Under the pieces are notes generated by a model, which had not been told where the DNA came from, searched no databases, and saw only the letters and a program-made list of their open reading frames with translations. From contig NZ_CP107964.1 in the NCBI RefSeq assembly GCF_041434935.1, positions 4,881,001-4,945,000 of the forward strand: DNA of 64,000 nt. The letters run 5' to 3'. Both the position numbers and the translations under genes were made by a program. Below are positions 8,252 through 16,782 of this stretch, one piece after another. This DNA comes from Kitasatospora sp. NBC_00374 (GTDB lineage: Bacteria; Actinomycetota; Actinomycetes; Streptomycetales; Streptomycetaceae). Positions within the stretch are counted from its first letter, which is position 1, and every line of letters starts with the position of its first letter.

Positions 8252-9573
8252 TGCTTGCCGCCTACGAGACCCTGGGCTTCTTCGGCCGCGACCCCTGGTG
8301 GCTGGTGCTGCTGAAGGCCGTCTTCGTCTTCGCCTTCCTGGTCCTGACGGTGCTGATCGCGATCGTCTGGGAGCGCAAGGTCGTCGCCTGGATGCAGCTG
8401 CGGATCGGCCCGAACCGGCACGGCCCGTGGGGTCTGCTCCAGTCGCTGGCCGACGGCGTCAAGCTGGCGCTGAAGGAGGACCTGGTGGTGAAGGGCGCCG
8501 ACAAGGCGGTCTACATCCTGGCCCCCATCGTCAGCGCCATCCCGGCCTTCATGGCCTTCGCGGTGATCCCCTTCGGCCCGGCCGGCGACGAGATCTCGAT
8601 CTTCGGCACCCGGACCCCGATGCAGCTCACCGACCTGCCGATCGCCCTGCTCTACATCCTCGCCACCGCCTCGGTGGGCATCTACGGCATCGTGCTGGCC
8701 GGCTGGTCCTCCGGGTCCACCTACCCGCTGCTCGGCGGGGTGCGCTCGGCCGCGCAGATGATCTCGTACGAGATCGCGATGGGCCTGTCCTTCGCGGCGG
8801 TGTTCATCTACTCGGGCTCGATGTCCACCTCGGAGATCGTCGCCTCGCAGCAGCCGACCTGGTTCGCGGTGCTGCTGCCGGTGTCGTTCATCGTCTACAT
8901 CATCGCGATGGTCGGCGAGACCAACCGGGCGCCGTTCGACCTTCCGGAGGCCGAGGGCGAGCTGGTCGGCGGCTTCAATACCGAGTACAGCTCGCTGAAG
9001 TTCGCGATGTTCATGCTGGCCGAGTACGTCAACATGGTCACCGTCTCGGCCGTGGCGAGCACGCTGTTCCTGGGCGGCTGGCGGGCCCCGTGGCCGATCT
9101 CGACCTTCTGGGAGGGTGCGAACCACGGCTGGTGGCCGCTGCTGTGGATCATCATCAAGATCCAGCTGCTGCTGTTCTTCTTCATCTGGCTCCGCGGCAC
9201 CCTGCCCCGGCTGCGCTATGACCAGTTCATGAAGCTGGGCTGGAAGGTCCTGCTCCCGGTCTCGCTGGTCTGGCTGGTGATGGTGGCCAGCGTCCGGGCC
9301 CTGCGCAACGAGGGCTACGACTTCGGCAAGGTGGTGCTGTACGTCGGCGCACCCATCGCGGTCCTGCTGCTGCTGGCCCTGGTGCGGGACGTGGTGACGC
9401 GCAAGGCCGAGCCCGAAGCGCCCAAGGTGCAGGCCGAGTTCGACCCGCTGGCGGGCGGCTATCCGGTGCCCCCGCTGCCCGGGCAGGAGCTCCCGCCGGT
9501 GCCGCGCAGGCGCAGCCGCACCCCGCAACTCCAGGACGCCCTCAACGGGGCCGACCATTCCGAAGGGAGCTGA
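8251..9573 (+). CDS. nuoH: NADH-quinone oxidoreductase subunit H
   Basis: Membrane subunit (440 aa) that anchors the hydrophilic arm and forms the E-channel next to the quinone tunnel. It has about eight transmembrane helices. Conserved blocks include WERKVVAWMQLRIGPNRHGPWG, GETNRAPFDLPEAEGELVGGFNTEYSS and FFFIWLRGTLPR. The C-terminal ~65 residues are a hydrophilic Pro/Arg-rich tail not found in E. coli. ATG 8248 and ATG 8251 are both in frame; AGGAGG at 8241-8246 fits 8251 better because it leaves a 4-nt gap. Confidence 0.95.
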   Translation: MLAAYETLGFFGRDPWWLVLLKAVFVFAFLVLTVLIAIVWERKVVAWMQLRIGPNRHGPWGLLQSLADGVKLALKEDLVVKGADKAVYILAPIVSAIPAFMAFAVIPFGPAGDEISIFGTRTPMQLTDLPIALLYILATASVGIYGIVLAGWSSGSTYPLLGGVRSAAQMISYEIAMGLSFAAVFIYSGSMSTSEIVASQQPTWFAVLLPVSFIVYIIAMVGETNRAPFDLPEAEGELVGGFNTEYSSLKFAMFMLAEYVNMVTVSAVASTLFLGGWRAPWPISTFWEGANHGWWPLLWIIIKIQLLLFFFIWLRGTLPRLRYDQFMKLGWKVLLPVSLVWLVMVASVRALRNEGYDFGKVVLYVGAPIAVLLLLALVRDVVTRKAEPEAPKVQAEFDPLAGGYPVPPLPGQELPPVPRRRSRTPQLQDALNGADHSEGS

Positions 9574-9579
9574 ACCGAG

Positions 9580-10164
9580 ATGTCGGACAAGAGTGCTGAC
9601 AAGCCGTCGATCCTTGGCCCGGCCGCCGGCTTCGGCGTGACCTTCAAGGCCATGTTCAAGAAGCGGCTGACCGAGCAGTACCCGGAGCAGAAGAAGCCCA
9701 CCGCCCCGCGCTTCCACGGCCGCCACCAGCTGAACCGGCACCCGGACGGCCTGGAGAAGTGCATCGGCTGCGAGCTGTGCGCCTGGGCCTGCCCGGCCGA
9801 CGCGATCTACGTCGAGGGCGCGGACAACACCGACGAGGAGCGCTACTCGCCGGGTGAGCGCTACGGCGCGGTCTACCAGATCAACTACGCCCGCTGCATC
9901 CTGTGCGGGCTGTGCGTCGAGGCCTGCCCGACCCGGGCGCTGACCATGACCAACGAGTACGAGCTGGCCGACTCCACCCGGGCCGACCTGATCTTCACCA
10001 AGGAACAGCTGCTGGTCGGGTTGACCGAGGGCATGGTCGACTCGCCGCACTCGATCTTCCCGGGCGCCGACGAGGGCGCGTACTACCGGGGCGAGATCAC
10101 CGCGGCGGCGCCCGACACCGTCCAGCAGGAACGCACCGACCACGAGAAGGAGGTGCAGTCATGA
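9580..10164 (+). CDS. nuoI: NADH-quinone oxidoreductase subunit I
   Basis: Ferredoxin-like subunit (194 aa) with two [4Fe-4S] clusters, N6a and N6b, passing electrons from NuoG to NuoB. Both CxxCxxCxxxCP motifs are intact: CIGCELCAWACP near residue 61 and CILCGLCVEACP near residue 106. An amphipathic N-terminal helix should lie on the membrane surface. The start is ATG 9580 with AAGGGAG about 11 nt upstream; the stop overlaps nuoJ by 4 nt. Confidence 0.96.
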   Translation: MSDKSADKPSILGPAAGFGVTFKAMFKKRLTEQYPEQKKPTAPRFHGRHQLNRHPDGLEKCIGCELCAWACPADAIYVEGADNTDEERYSPGERYGAVYQINYARCILCGLCVEACPTRALTMTNEYELADSTRADLIFTKEQLLVGLTEGMVDSPHSIFPGADEGAYYRGEITAAAPDTVQQERTDHEKEVQS

Positions 10165-11015
10165 CCTCCACCGGAGAGGCCGTCCAGTTCTGGGTCCTCG
10201 CCGTGATCGCCGTCGGTGGCGCACTGGGCATGCTGCTGATGAAGAAGGCGGTGCACAGCGCGCTCTGCCTGGCCGCCACGATGCTCGCCCTGGCGGTCTG
10301 TTACCTGGCCCAGGGCGCGGTCTTCCTGGGCGTGGTGCAGATCGTCGTCTACACCGGCGCGATCATGATGCTCTTCCTCTTCGTGGTCATGCTGGTCGGC
10401 GTCACCTCGGAGGACTCCCTCAAGGAGCAGCTCAAGGGGCAGCGGATCGCCGCCGTGGTCTGCGGGCTCGGCTTCGGGGTGCTGCTGATCGCGGGTGTCG
10501 CCAACGCGAAGCTGGACCACTTCACCGGCCTCGGCGAGGCCAACGCCGAGGGCAACGTCCAGGGCCTGGCCCGGCTGATCTTCACCAAGTACGTCTGGGC
10601 CTTCGAGGTCACCGGCGCACTGCTGATCACCGCGGCGATCGGCGCCATGGTGCTGACCCACCGCGAGCGGGTGCACGCCGCGAGCACCCAGCGCGAGCTG
10701 GCCGCCCAGCGGGTCCGGGACAACATCCAGGTGCCGCCGATGCCCGCGCCCGGCGTGTACGCGCGGCACAACGCGGTGGACATCCCGGGCCTGCTGCCGG
10801 ACGGCACCATCGCCGAGGACTCGGTGATGGCCACCCTGCGCGAGCGCGGCCAGATCCGCGACGTCAGCCGGCCGATGCTGGAGCGGATGGCCGAGCTGGA
10901 GGAGAGCACCGCCGACTGGCTGGGCCGCCCGTCCTCCGCCCGGCCGCAGGTCACCGGTCCCCGCAAGCAGCTGGAGACCGTGCCCACCAAGGACGTGAAG
11001 GAGGAGACGGAGTGA
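10161..11015 (+). CDS. nuoJ: NADH-quinone oxidoreductase subunit J
   Basis: Membrane subunit (284 aa). The first ~165 residues hold five helices, including the segment around VVQIVVYTGAIMMLFLFVVML, whose third helix has the pi-bulge thought to couple quinone chemistry to proton channels. The last ~110 residues are a hydrophilic extension (VHAASTQRELAAQ to the end) with no E. coli counterpart; such tails are usual in actinobacterial NuoJ. ATG 10161 is preceded by AAGGAGGTG and overlaps the nuoI stop. Confidence 0.94.
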   Translation: MTSTGEAVQFWVLAVIAVGGALGMLLMKKAVHSALCLAATMLALAVCYLAQGAVFLGVVQIVVYTGAIMMLFLFVVMLVGVTSEDSLKEQLKGQRIAAVVCGLGFGVLLIAGVANAKLDHFTGLGEANAEGNVQGLARLIFTKYVWAFEVTGALLITAAIGAMVLTHRERVHAASTQRELAAQRVRDNIQVPPMPAPGVYARHNAVDIPGLLPDGTIAEDSVMATLRERGQIRDVSRPMLERMAELEESTADWLGRPSSARPQVTGPRKQLETVPTKDVKEETE

Positions 11016-11311
11016 ACCCCGTCAACTACCTCTACCTCGCCGCGCTGTTGTTCACCATCGGCGCGTCCGGTGTGCTGATCCGGCGGAACGCGATCGTGCT
11101 GTTCATGTGCGTGGAGCTGATGCTCAACGCCTCGAACCTGGCTCTGGTCACCTTCTCCCGGCTGCACGGCAACCTGGACGGCCAGATCATCGCGTTCTTC
11201 ACCATGGTGGTCGCCGCGGCCGAGGTCGTGGTCGGACTGGCGATCATCGTGTCCATCTTCCGGACCAGGCACTCGGCTTCGGTCGATGACAGCAACCTGA
11301 TGAAGCTGTAG
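11012..11311 (+). CDS. nuoK: NADH-quinone oxidoreductase subunit K
   Basis: Three-helix membrane subunit (99 aa, exactly family size), related to MrpC of Na+/H+ antiporters. The buried glutamates of the proton path lie in CVELMLNASNL (helix 2) and AAAEVVVGLAIIV (helix 3). The GTG start overlaps the nuoJ TGA and follows GGAGGAGACGGA. It is followed by nuoL after 14 nt. Confidence 0.95.
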   Translation: MNPVNYLYLAALLFTIGASGVLIRRNAIVLFMCVELMLNASNLALVTFSRLHGNLDGQIIAFFTMVVAAAEVVVGLAIIVSIFRTRHSASVDDSNLMKL

Positions 11312-11325
11312 GCGGAGGGCCTTCG

Positions 11326-13221
11326 GTGAACTCTCTCATTCCGCTGCTCGTGGCGGCCCCGCTGGCCGGTGCTGCCCTGCTGCTGCTCGGCGGCCGCCGG
11401 CTGGACCGGTTCGGCCACTGGCTGGCCACGCTGCTCGCCGCCGTCTCCTTCGGCCTCGGGCTCGTGCTCTTCTCCGACCTTCTCGGCCGCCCCGGCGACG
11501 ACCGGACGCTGTACGAGACCCTGTACAGCTGGATCCCGGTGAACGGCTTCCAGGCCGACGTCGCCTTCCAGCTCGACCAGTTGTCCATCGTGTTCGTGCT
11601 GCTGATCTCCGGCGTGGGCACCCTGATCCACCTGTACTCGGTGGGCTACATGGCCCACGACGAGCGCCGCCGCCGGTTCTTCGGCTACCTCAACCTGTTC
11701 CTGGCGGCCATGCTGCTGCTGGTGCTGGCGGACAACTACCTCCTGCTGTACGTCGGCTGGGAGGGCGTGGGCCTCGCCTCGTACCTGCTGATCGGTTTCT
11801 GGCAGCACAAGCCCAGCGCGGCCACGGCGGCCAAGAAGGCGTTCCTGGTCAACCGGGTCGGCGACCTGGGGCTGTCGATCGCGATCATGCTGATGTTCAC
11901 CCAGTTCGGCAGCTTCACCTTCGGCCCGGTCTTCGGCGCCGCGGGCGAGGCGAGCGAGGGGAAGCTGACCGCGATCGGCCTGATGCTGCTGCTCGCGGCC
12001 TGCGGCAAGTCGGCCCAGGTGCCGCTGCAGTCCTGGCTCGGTGACGCGATGGAGGGCCCGACCCCGGTCTCGGCCCTGATCCACGCGGCCACCATGGTCA
12101 CCGCCGGCGTCTACCTGATCACCCGCTCCTCGGCGATCTTCAACCTCGCGCCCGACGCCCAGCTGGTCGTGGTGGTGGTCGGCACGGTCACCCTGCTCTA
12201 CGGTGCGATCGTCGGTTGCGCCAAGGACGACATCAAGAAGGCGCTGGCCGGCTCGACCATGTCGCAGATCGGCTACATGATCCTCGCGGCCGGCCTCGGC
12301 CCGATCGGGTACGCCTTCGCGATCATGCACCTGGTGACCCACGGCTTCTTCAAGGCCGGGCTCTTCCTCGGCGCAGGCTCGGTCATGCACGGCATGAACG
12401 ACGAGGTGAACATGCGCCACTACGGCGGCCTGCGGAAGTTCATGCCGATCACCTTCGTCACCTTCGGCCTCGCCTACCTGGCGATCATCGGCTTCCCCGG
12501 TCTGTCCGGCTTCTTCTCCAAGGACAAGATCATCGAGGCGGCCTTCGCCAAGGGCGGCACCGAGGGCTGGATCATCGGCACCTGCGCACTGGTCGGCGCC
12601 GCGGTCACCGCGTTCTACATGACCCGGGTGATGCTGCTGACCTTCTTCGGCGAGAAGCGCTGGAAGACCGACGGCGAGGGACACGAGCCGCACCCGCACG
12701 AGTCGCCCTCCACCATGACGCTGCCGATGATCGTCCTGGCCTTCGGCTCGGTCTTCGCGGGCGGCCTGTTCGTCCTCGGCGACTCCTTCGTCAACTGGCT
12801 GGAGCCCGTCACCGGCCACGCCGAGGGCGACTCCCCGCTGACCCCGCTGACCGTCACCCTGATCACCACCGCCCTCATGGTGGTCGGCGTCGGCCTCGCG
12901 TACGCCGTGTACGGCCGCGCGCCCGTCCCGGTCACCCCGCCGGTCGGCTCCCTGCTCACCCGGGCCGCCCGCCGCGACCTGATGCAGGACGAGATCAACC
13001 ACGCGGTGCTGGTCCGCCCGGGCACCGGCCTGGTCGCCTCGCTGGTCTTCTTCGACAGCAAGGCCGTCGACGGCTTCGTCAACGGCCTGGCCGCCACCGT
13101 CGGCGGGCTTTCCGGACGCCTGCGCCGGATGCAGACGGGCTTCGTGCGCTCGTACGCGCTCTCCATGTTCGGCGGCACGCTGGTGCTGGTCGCCACCACT
13201 CTCCTGATGAGGTCGGTCTAG
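11326..13221 (+). CDS. nuoL: NADH-quinone oxidoreductase subunit L
   Basis: Distal antiporter-like proton pump subunit (631 aa) with roughly 16 helices and the long lateral helix at the C terminus. Typical NuoL blocks are visible: VGWEGVGLASYLLIGFW (channel glutamate), GKSAQVPLQSWLGDAMEGPTPVSALIHAATMVTAGVYL, and STMSQIGYMILA with conserved channel lysines and histidines. It starts at GTG 11326 after GGCGGAGGGC. A 41-bp gap with no recognisable promoter separates it from nuoM. Confidence 0.95.
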   Translation: MNSLIPLLVAAPLAGAALLLLGGRRLDRFGHWLATLLAAVSFGLGLVLFSDLLGRPGDDRTLYETLYSWIPVNGFQADVAFQLDQLSIVFVLLISGVGTLIHLYSVGYMAHDERRRRFFGYLNLFLAAMLLLVLADNYLLLYVGWEGVGLASYLLIGFWQHKPSAATAAKKAFLVNRVGDLGLSIAIMLMFTQFGSFTFGPVFGAAGEASEGKLTAIGLMLLLAACGKSAQVPLQSWLGDAMEGPTPVSALIHAATMVTAGVYLITRSSAIFNLAPDAQLVVVVVGTVTLLYGAIVGCAKDDIKKALAGSTMSQIGYMILAAGLGPIGYAFAIMHLVTHGFFKAGLFLGAGSVMHGMNDEVNMRHYGGLRKFMPITFVTFGLAYLAIIGFPGLSGFFSKDKIIEAAFAKGGTEGWIIGTCALVGAAVTAFYMTRVMLLTFFGEKRWKTDGEGHEPHPHESPSTMTLPMIVLAFGSVFAGGLFVLGDSFVNWLEPVTGHAEGDSPLTPLTVTLITTALMVVGVGLAYAVYGRAPVPVTPPVGSLLTRAARRDLMQDEINHAVLVRPGTGLVASLVFFDSKAVDGFVNGLAATVGGLSGRLRRMQTGFVRSYALSMFGGTLVLVATTLLMRSV

Positions 13222-13262
13222 ATGACTGTGACTCGCCCACGTGCCCGCCGGGGAGGACGGCC

Positions 13263-14978
13263 ATGAGCTATCTGCTGACCGCCACCTGTGCCGTCCCCGC
13301 CGCCGGCGCGGTGCTCACCGCCGCGCTGCCCGCCGGCACCACCGACGCCCGACGCCGCACCACCAAGCTCGTCGCGATCGCCGTCTCGGCCGCCACCCTG
13401 GCGCTCACCGCCCTGGTGGCCGTCAGGTTCGAGCCCGGCGGGGCGCGCTACCAGCTCACCGAGTCGTACAGCTGGATCCGCTCCTTCGGGATCAGCTTCT
13501 CGCTCGGCGTGGACGGCATCGGCGCGGTGCTGACCCTGCTCACCGCCGTCCTGGTGCCGCTGGTGATGCTCGCCTCCTGGCACGACGCTGATCCGCCCTC
13601 CTTGCCCGCCGCCGGGCAGGAGGGGCCCACCTCCTTGCCCGCCGCCGGGCAGGAGGGGCCCACCTCCTTGCCCGCCGCCGGGCAGGAGGGGCCCAAACCC
13701 GCCCCGGAGGGCAGCTTCGAGAACCGCCGCCGCACCCAGGGCTTCTTCGCCCTGATCCTGGCGGTCGAGGCGATGGTGATCGTTTCTTTCCTGGCCACCG
13801 ACGTCTTCCTGTTCTACGTCTTCTTCGAAGCCATGCTGATCCCGATGTACTTCCTGATCGGCGGCTTCGGCGACCGGGCGGGCGGCCCCGACTCGGCCGC
13901 CCAGCGCTCGTACGCGGCGGTCAAGTTCCTGCTCTACAACCTGCTCGGCGGCCTGGTCATGCTGGCCGCGGTGATCGGGCTGTACGTGATCGGGCAGGAC
14001 CAGGGCTTCGCCACCTTCGACCTGCCGACCCTGACCGGCGCCATCGCCGACGGCAAGCTGGTGATCGACCCGGTCGCCCAGAAGGCGCTGTTCCTCGGCT
14101 TCTTCTTCGCCTTCGCCGTCAAGGCCCCGCTGTGGCCGCTGCACACCTGGCTGCCGAACGCGATGGGCGAGGCCACCGCCGGCACCGCGGTGCTGATCAC
14201 CGCGGTGGTCGACAAGGTCGGCACCTTCGCGATGCTGCGGTTCTGCCTCGGCCTGTTCCCGGACGCCTCGAAGACCTTCGCCCCGGCGATCCTGGTGCTG
14301 TCGCTGGTCTCCATCGTCTACGGCGCTCTGCTGGCCGTCGGCCAGAAGGACATCAAGCGGCTGGTCGCGTACGCCTCGATCTCGCACTTCGGCTTCATCA
14401 TCATGGGCATCTTCGCGATGACCAGCCAGGGCCAGACCGGCGCGACGCTCTACATGGTCAACCACGGCATCTCCACCGCCGCGTGGATGCTGGTGGCCGG
14501 CTTCCTGATCTCCCGCCGCGGCTCGCGCCTGATCGCCGACTACGGCGGCGTCCAGAAGGTCGCCCCGGTGCTGGCCGGCACCTTCCTGATCGGCGGCCTG
14601 GCCACCCTGTCCCTGCCCGGACTCGCCCCGTTCGTCAGCGAGTTCCTGGTCCTGGTGGGGACGTTCTCCCGCTATCCGGTGATCGGCATCATCGCCACCT
14701 TCGGCATCGTGCTCGCCGCTCTCTACGCCCTGGTGCTCTACCAGCGCACCATGACCGGACCGGTCAAGGAGGGCGTGCGGAACCTGCCCGACCTGAAGCT
14801 GCGCGAACTGGCGGTCGTCACCCCGCTGGTGGCCCTGACCATCCTCCTCGGCGTGTACCCGAAGCCGCTCACCGACATCGTCAACCCGGCCGTGGACGCC
14901 ACCCTCTCCCAGGTCCACCAGAGCGACCCGGCGCCGGCCCACCCGGTCGCCGCCACCACCGGAGGTGAGCACGAGTGA
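13263..14978 (+). CDS. nuoM: NADH-quinone oxidoreductase subunit M, with a tandem-repeat insertion
   Basis: Antiporter-like proton pump subunit (571 aa). Channel blocks are normal: FYVFFEAMLIPMYFLIGGFG with the key Glu, KAPLWPLHTWLPNAM, and SISHFGFIIMG. The protein is longer than usual because a loop at about residues 110-150 contains three consecutive copies of an 11-residue unit (SLPAAGQEGPT). The copies are encoded by a 33-bp tandem repeat at 13598-13696. The loop lies between helices, outside the proton path, so function is probably kept. The start is ATG 13263; the stop overlaps nuoN. Confidence 0.95.
   Translation: MSYLLTATCAVPAAGAVLTAALPAGTTDARRRTTKLVAIAVSAATLALTALVAVRFEPGGARYQLTESYSWIRSFGISFSLGVDGIGAVLTLLTAVLVPLVMLASWHDADPPSLPAAGQEGPTSLPAAGQEGPTSLPAAGQEGPKPAPEGSFENRRRTQGFFALILAVEAMVIVSFLATDVFLFYVFFEAMLIPMYFLIGGFGDRAGGPDSAAQRSYAAVKFLLYNLLGGLVMLAAVIGLYVIGQDQGFATFDLPTLTGAIADGKLVIDPVAQKALFLGFFFAFAVKAPLWPLHTWLPNAMGEATAGTAVLITAVVDKVGTFAMLRFCLGLFPDASKTFAPAILVLSLVSIVYGALLAVGQKDIKRLVAYASISHFGFIIMGIFAMTSQGQTGATLYMVNHGISTAAWMLVAGFLISRRGSRLIADYGGVQKVAPVLAGTFLIGGLATLSLPGLAPFVSEFLVLVGTFSRYPVIGIIATFGIVLAALYALVLYQRTMTGPVKEGVRNLPDLKLRELAVVTPLVALTILLGVYPKPLTDIVNPAVDATLSQVHQSDPAPAHPVAATTGGEHE
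13598..13696 (+). repeat. Three tandem 33-bp units inside nuoM
   Basis: Units lie at 13598-13630, 13631-13663 and 13664-13696. They are identical except for the last bases of the third. Each unit contains an imperfect palindrome, CTCCTTGCCCG then CCGGGCAGGAG around a short CCG-rich centre, so it can form a strong hairpin on either strand. The length is a multiple of three and the frame stays open. There are no spacers, so this is not a CRISPR array. Confidence 0.97.
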
Positions 14979-16612
14979 GCGCCACCCACTGGCTGGCCGC
15001 CGCCGGCGGCAACAGCCCCAGCATCCCCGCCCCGCACATCGAGTACGGCCAGCTCTCACCGATGCTGGTGGTCTTCGGCGCCGCACTGGTGGGCATCCTG
15101 GCCGAGGCCTTCCTGCCCCGCAGGATGCGGCACGGCGCCCAGCTCGGCATCGCCCTGCTCGGCCTCGGCGGCGCCTTCGCCGCCGTGGTGGTGCTCGCCG
15201 CCCAGGGCCACGCCACCACCAAGGCCGGCCTGCTGGCGATGGGCGCGGTCGCCATCGACGGCCCGGCGCTGTTCCTCCAGGGCGTCATCCTGCTCAGCGC
15301 CGTCCTGGCGGTGCTCACCTTCGCCGAGGGCCGGCTGGAGCCGCGCCTGAACGGCAACACGGTGGACGCCTTCGCCGCCCAGGGCTCGGCCGTCCCCGGC
15401 GGCGAGCAGGAGCGCGAGGCCACCCGCGCGGGCCTTCGGACCTCCGAGGTCTTCCCGCTCACCCTGTTCGCCGTCGGCGGCATGCTGCTCTTCCCCGCCG
15501 CCAACGACCTGCTGACCATGTTCGTGGCGCTGGAGGTCCTCTCCCTCCCGCTCTACCTGCTCTGCGCGCTGGCCCGCCGCCGCCGGCTGCTCTCCCAGGA
15601 GGCAGCGGTCAAGTACTTCCTGCTCGGCGCCTTCGCCTCGGCGTTCTTCCTGTTCGGCACCGCGCTGCTGTACGGCTACGCGGGCAGCGTCCGGCTCGGC
15701 GACATCGCGGACGTGGTCTCCGGCGTCGCCCCGGTCACCCCGGCCCTCGCCACCACCACCCAGAACGACGCGCTGCTGCTGATCGGCCTGGCCATGGTCA
15801 GCGTCGGCCTGCTGTTCAAGGTCGGCGCGGTGCCGTTCCACGCCTGGACCCCGGACGTCTACCAGGGCGCGCCCACCCAGGTCACCGGCTTCATGGCGGC
15901 GGCGACCAAGGCGGCCGCGTTCGGGGCGTTCCTGCGGCTCTTCTACGTGGCCTTCCCCGGCCTGCGCTGGGACTGGCGGCCCGTCATGTGGGGTGTGGCG
16001 ATTCTCACCATGGTGGTCGGCGCGATCCTCGCGGTGACCCAACAGGACGTCAAGCGCCTGCTGGCGTACTCCTCGATCGCCCACGCCGGCTTCATCCTGA
16101 CCGGCGTGATCGCCACCAGCCGGCAGGGGATCGGCGCGGTCCTCTTCTACCTGCTGGCCTACTCCTTCGTCACCCTCGGCGCCTTCGCCGTGGTCACCCT
16201 GGTCCGGGACTCCAAGGGCGAGGCCACCCACCTGTCCAGCTGGGCCGGCCTCGGACGGCGTTCGCCACTGGTCGCCGCGGTCTTCGCGCTCTTCCTGCTG
16301 GCCTTCGCCGGGATTCCGCTGACCAGCGGCTTCGCCGGCAAGTTCGCGGTCTTCCAGGCCGCGGCGGCCGGCGGGGCCACCCCGCTGGTGATCGTCGGTG
16401 TGCTCAGCTCCGCCATCGCCGCGTTCTTCTACATCCGGGTCATCGTGCTGATGTTCTTCTCCGACCCCCAGCCGAACGGCCCCGCGGTGGCCGTGCCGAG
16501 CCCGCTCACCGCCACCGCGATCGGCGTCGGTGTGCTGGTCACGCTCGGGCTCGGACTGCTGCCGCAGTACTTCCTCGACCTGGCCTCGAAGGCCTCGGTC
16601 TTCGTCCGCTAG
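14975..16612 (+). CDS. nuoN: NADH-quinone oxidoreductase subunit N
   Basis: Third antiporter-like proton pump subunit (545 aa) and last gene of the operon. Channel features include FVALEVLSLPLYLLCAL with the conserved Glu, the KVGAVPFHAWTPDVYQGAPT block and LLAYSSIAHAGF. A hydrophilic insertion at about residues 118-150 (rich in Glu and Arg) lengthens the loop before that Glu helix; similar insertions are common in actinobacterial NuoN. GTG 14975 overlaps the nuoM stop and is preceded by GGAGGTGAG. Confidence 0.95.
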   Translation: MSATHWLAAAGGNSPSIPAPHIEYGQLSPMLVVFGAALVGILAEAFLPRRMRHGAQLGIALLGLGGAFAAVVVLAAQGHATTKAGLLAMGAVAIDGPALFLQGVILLSAVLAVLTFAEGRLEPRLNGNTVDAFAAQGSAVPGGEQEREATRAGLRTSEVFPLTLFAVGGMLLFPAANDLLTMFVALEVLSLPLYLLCALARRRRLLSQEAAVKYFLLGAFASAFFLFGTALLYGYAGSVRLGDIADVVSGVAPVTPALATTTQNDALLLIGLAMVSVGLLFKVGAVPFHAWTPDVYQGAPTQVTGFMAAATKAAAFGAFLRLFYVAFPGLRWDWRPVMWGVAILTMVVGAILAVTQQDVKRLLAYSSIAHAGFILTGVIATSRQGIGAVLFYLLAYSFVTLGAFAVVTLVRDSKGEATHLSSWAGLGRRSPLVAAVFALFLLAFAGIPLTSGFAGKFAVFQAAAAGGATPLVIVGVLSSAIAAFFYIRVIVLMFFSDPQPNGPAVAVPSPLTATAIGVGVLVTLGLGLLPQYFLDLASKASVFVR

Positions 16613-16634
16613 GGCGCACCGCCCGGCCCGGCCC

Positions 16635-16671
16635 GCCCGCGGCCCGCGACCTACTGTCGTGGGCGGCGGGC
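16635..16671 (+). terminator. Hairpin terminator after nuoN
   Basis: GCCCGCGGCCCGCGAC (16635-16650) pairs with GTCGTGGGCGGCGGGC (16656-16671) across a CTACT loop, with one mismatch and one wobble pair. It sits 22 bp after the nuoN stop. There is no U-tract, which is normal for Streptomyces terminators. It probably ends the nuo transcript before the polyprenyl synthase promoter. Confidence 0.65.
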
Positions 16672-16782
16672 GGGCACGCCCGTGCAGTGATCCACTCCCG
16701 ACCGGATACGCTGCCTTGTACGTGCAACGGCGGCGCTCAGGGAACCAGCCCGCTTGATCGACCAGGGACAGGAGTGGTCTTC

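Noticed and set aside
13598..13696. nuoM repeats as a CRISPR array
   Set aside because: Units are directly adjacent with no spacers, lie inside an open frame, and no cas genes are present.
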